Shown: positions 44,202 to 46,154 of the stretch, piece by piece
Layout: each line of letters begins with the position of its first letter
How positions within the stretch are numbered: position 1 is the first letter of the stretch
NCBI GenBank assembly: GCA_026388545.1
Contig: JAPLJS010000057.1
Coordinates: 1-46,154, forward strand
DNA: 46,154 nt
Direction of reading: 5' to 3'
Origin: Deltaproteobacteria bacterium
GTDB taxonomy: Bacteria; Desulfobacterota; Syntrophia; Syntrophales; UBA2185
Made by a program: the position numbers and the translations under genes
The notes under the pieces: generated by a model
Seen by the model: only the letters and a program-made list of their open reading frames with translations
Told to the model about the DNA's origin: nothing
Database searches by the model: none

Positions 44202-45317
44202 ATGTATAGCATTATGCAGTTCATTGCGTATGAGATCGACACGACTCCTGATACCGTTACCGGTAAATATCTCGGCGATACGAGTGCATCGAAGGATATT
44301 GACAAGCGGTGTACGATCATGAAAAATGCAATATCTATTGCATACAAGAACAGCAAGGTAAGCAAATCCGAAACCGTACTCAAGCTATTCATGGCCCCTG
44401 AGTTTTTCTTCAGAAATACCGACGGTGCTTATCCTATCGAAAAAATATCCGAAATCATGACGAATATGAGAAAAGAGACATCCAAGCAGAATTATTCGCA
44501 TTGGCTGTTCGTCCTTGGGACGGCCATAGGATATCTAAAGCATGAAAACTCCTCGCAGACTGAGATTTTCAATATCGCTATGGTCCAGAAAGGAGGTCCG
44601 ACTCTCAAAGGAGGAGGCGGCCTCCGGGAGGTCATCATTTATAAGGAATACATTTCGGCCATCGATTTTCTGGGTGATTACTTCGGCGCGAACGAGTGGT
44701 GGGATAAATCTGGCGACAAGCGAAAAATCACGATCCACGGGCAGAAAGGGAGGACGGTACAGCCGACGGAGGGGTCTCGGGATATTCTCAGCGCCAGGAA
44801 AAATAAGCCGGGGGACGTAACGTGGAGACTCAACAAGGCAAACGAATGGAAGAAGAGTAAGGTTTCCGAGGTCAACAAAAGCGGGATCGGCGGAGGCTCG
44901 ATTTTCGAAATCGACGACATAACCTTCGGTCTTGAAATCTGCCTGGATCACATGACGCAAAGGCTTGCCAACTATTCACCACAGCCGGGGGAGAATCTGA
45001 TTCAGGTTCAACTAATCCCTTCGGCCGGGATGCATATTTGCTACGGGCAGCCGGATGGTGGAGGAGGCAATATTCCAAACAGTCTTGCTGGCGTCACCAA
45101 CAGTCTCATATTCAATGTGGACGGTGTGCGTTCCGGTTCGGAGGCCAAGATTCGAACAGCGGGCGCTCTTACGGATATCAGCGTGACCGGGGATTCGGCT
45201 ATTTCCTTATCCGGCATACCATATATCACGGTTACGCATAAGAAATACTTCAAAAATTACGGCTGCATTCGCGTGTATCAAGGCAAGCAGATTCCGCCCG
45301 CCAAGATTAAAACGTGA
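44202..45317 (+). CDS. Nitrilase-fold (carbon-nitrogen hydrolase superfamily) protein, divergent
   Basis: The ATG at 44202 follows AAGGAG; a TTG five codons earlier lies in that ribosome binding site. The 371-residue protein shows a plausible Glu-Lys-Cys triad: E67 in LFMAPEFFFRN, K148 in VIIYKEYIS and C247 in FGLEICLDHM. The order and spacing fit nitrilase-fold enzymes, which cut or transfer carbon-nitrogen bonds of nitriles or amides. A long insertion (about 155-230) and glycine runs (KGGGGL, 136-141; PDGGGGN, about 286-292) are unusual. No signal peptide is seen. The substrate is unknown. It stands alone between two copies of the R repeat. Confidence 0.7.
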   Translation: MYSIMQFIAYEIDTTPDTVTGKYLGDTSASKDIDKRCTIMKNAISIAYKNSKVSKSETVLKLFMAPEFFFRNTDGAYPIEKISEIMTNMRKETSKQNYSHWLFVLGTAIGYLKHENSSQTEIFNIAMVQKGGPTLKGGGGLREVIIYKEYISAIDFLGDYFGANEWWDKSGDKRKITIHGQKGRTVQPTEGSRDILSARKNKPGDVTWRLNKANEWKKSKVSEVNKSGIGGGSIFEIDDITFGLEICLDHMTQRLANYSPQPGENLIQVQLIPSAGMHICYGQPDGGGGNIPNSLAGVTNSLIFNVDGVRSGSEAKIRTAGALTDISVTGDSAISLSGIPYITVTHKKYFKNYGCIRVYQGKQIPPAKIKT

Positions 45318-45346
45318 TCATCTGTCACCGTCATGGTTTAATTACC

Positions 45347-45402
45347 GGTTACAAGTGGCAAGCCTCACCCCCATTTTCACCTGAGGAGTGTTGACTTGTA
45401 GG
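45347..45402. repeat. Partial R1 repeat copy 4, interrupted by the group II intron
   Basis: GGTTACA (45347), GGCAAGC (45357), CTCACC and GACTTGTAGG (45393-45402) occur in the same order as in copy 2, and the distance from GGTTACA to GACTTGTAGG is 46 bases in both. After GACTTGTAGG the match to R1 stops and the intron begins within about eight bases. Confidence 0.6.
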
Positions 45403-45409
45403 GTATGCC

Positions 45410-46101
45410 GTGTAAAACGTATGACCTGTCGGTTAAAGTCCGACCGTGGGAATTCGGTAGTGTCGCCCACGTAGCTTGAGGGAGGTGTAAAGGGTAACCT
45501 GAAGCATTAAGTTTCCTGACAAAGGCTCCTTAAGGGAGTCGAGCAAACCTGCGGGCCGCAGCGCGAGCGAACCCAGATGTAGCCTCGAAACACACGATGG
45601 AGTTGTCGACCCTTTCCTACAGTGGGGAAGACCGGAGCATCTATCCTAACGATAACTACCAGAACCGATAGATGGGCTTCCGGGGTAACAGGGGTGACAC
45701 GCAGGGGCAGCCATACGACAATGAACACGGGAGACCCTTGTCGATGTTGCGAGAGCGGCAACTGGTGGATATAAGGAAACGAAATTTCACTGGGTCGGCA
45801 AGGGAGTCGGAGTTGCCCATAGTACCGCTTGCATCCCAAAGACAACATAACTTTGGGAGAGGAAAGGGGCAATACCTTCATCATGCTTCTGAAGGAGCGA
45901 AGGAAAGGAGATTGCGGTAACGCTATAAACTCCAAATATTCCGAGAACTCAGGTGGAAGCTATGCCAGAAGGCCAAGCGAAAGCGAATGCCTTTGGAAGA
46001 AGATGATTGGAAAGCCGTATTCGGGAAAACCGAACGTACGGTTTGATGAGGGGGAGCTGGAAATAGAACCATTCGGCTACTACGCCAGCTCTCTACTCTA
46101 C
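45410..46101 (+). mobile_element. Group II intron without its reverse transcriptase gene
   Basis: The right end has an unmistakable domain V (46012-46044) followed by domain VI (stem GAGCTGG 46053-46059 with CCAGCTC 46085-46091) and the end CTCTACTCTAC. The left part has domain I-like blocks known from bacterial introns (CGGTTAAAGTCCGACCG; CTTCCGGGGTAACAGGGGTGACACGCAGGGGC). The 5' end is put at GTGTAAAACG (45410), a loose fit to GTGYG, so it is approximate. Only about 13 codons of the intron-encoded protein remain (LRWKLCQKAKRKR, from 45953), running straight into domain V. The whole element is about 690 bases, so any splicing or mobility would need a maturase from elsewhere. Confidence 0.85.
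46012..46044 (+). ncRNA. Group II intron domain V
   Basis: AAGCCGTA pairs with TACGGTTT (one G-U pair), carrying the catalytic AGC triad. The CG bulge on the 3' side and a distal stem TTCGG/CCGAA with an A-rich loop complete the canonical 33-34-base hairpin. Confidence 0.9.
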
Positions 46102-46109
46102 TGGCGTCA

Positions 46110-46125
46110 GGGAGCAGCCGCTCCC
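46110..46125. other. Hairpin in the 3' flank of the intron
   Basis: GGGAGC and GCTCCC form a perfect 6-base stem with loop AGCC, nine bases after the proposed intron end. There is no strong T-run. It may be part of the interrupted target. Confidence 0.4.
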
Positions 46126-46154
46126 ATATTTGAAGTGATTGATTTTGCACACTA

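Noticed and set aside
37884-45402. Possible CRISPR array or integron attC series.
   Set aside because: The repeats are few, of unequal completeness, kilobases apart and not short regular units; no cas or integron integrase gene is visible.

Overview
The window reads as a chromosomal segment of a Gram-negative anaerobe-like bacterium, most plausibly of the Desulfobacterota/deltaproteobacteria (Syntrophales-like). The pointers are a short ArgA-type acetyltransferase, the trpS-scpA-scpB-rluB order, HU/IHF paralogues, two RND efflux systems with outer-membrane factors, MltA, and PAS-rich sensor kinases. This placement is inference from gene content; no rRNA or tRNA is present to anchor it.

Layout. 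(1) 1-1924: an IS1634-like insertion sequence that has cut off the 5' part of a multi-PAS histidine kinase (to 3750). A second hybrid kinase (3771-6020) follows, and its expected partner response regulator survives only as about 20 codons. (2) 6.5-10.8 kb: nadK-recN-argA-like-mltA, forward. (3) 10.8-13.0 kb: a reverse pair of a UbiA prenyltransferase and a radical SAM/SPASM protein. (4) 13.4-17.6 kb: HU, then trpS, scpA, scpB and rluB, then a second HU/IHF protein with clear promoter and terminator. (5) 17.8-23.9 kb: an M50 membrane protease, radC, Fe/Mn superoxide dismutase, a BASS-type transporter and a zinc/manganese ABC importer (znuA-znuC-znuB order). (6) 24.0-37.1 kb: a TetR regulator with tandem operator-like palindromes, then TolC-MFP-RND, a second MFP-RND-OMF set, and a cytidylate-kinase-like/BON fusion protein.

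(7) 37.1-46.15 kb is an accessory region of a different character. It holds a RHH/RelE toxin-antitoxin pair with a textbook promoter-operator, a frameshifted ankyrin gene, a very GC-rich 713-codon orphan gene, an IS91-type transposase relic, a serine-dehydrogenase-proteinase-like gene with a small basic partner, a nitrilase-fold gene, and at the right edge a group II intron that has lost its reverse transcriptase gene.

These cargo genes are separated by copies of one dispersed repeat. A 13-bp core, CAAATACAAAGCG, is present in three arrangements: X-core-R2 (37.88 kb), R1-core-Y (41.96 kb) and R1-core-R2 (43.90 kb). This is what attL, attR and attP-like junctions of a circularising element would look like. 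In addition, one promoter-leader block is duplicated in front of the GC-rich orphan gene and upstream of the protease gene. The repeat-bounded cargo array, with the GC-rich orphan, is the best candidate for something undescribed here; its function and mechanism are not established by the sequence alone.
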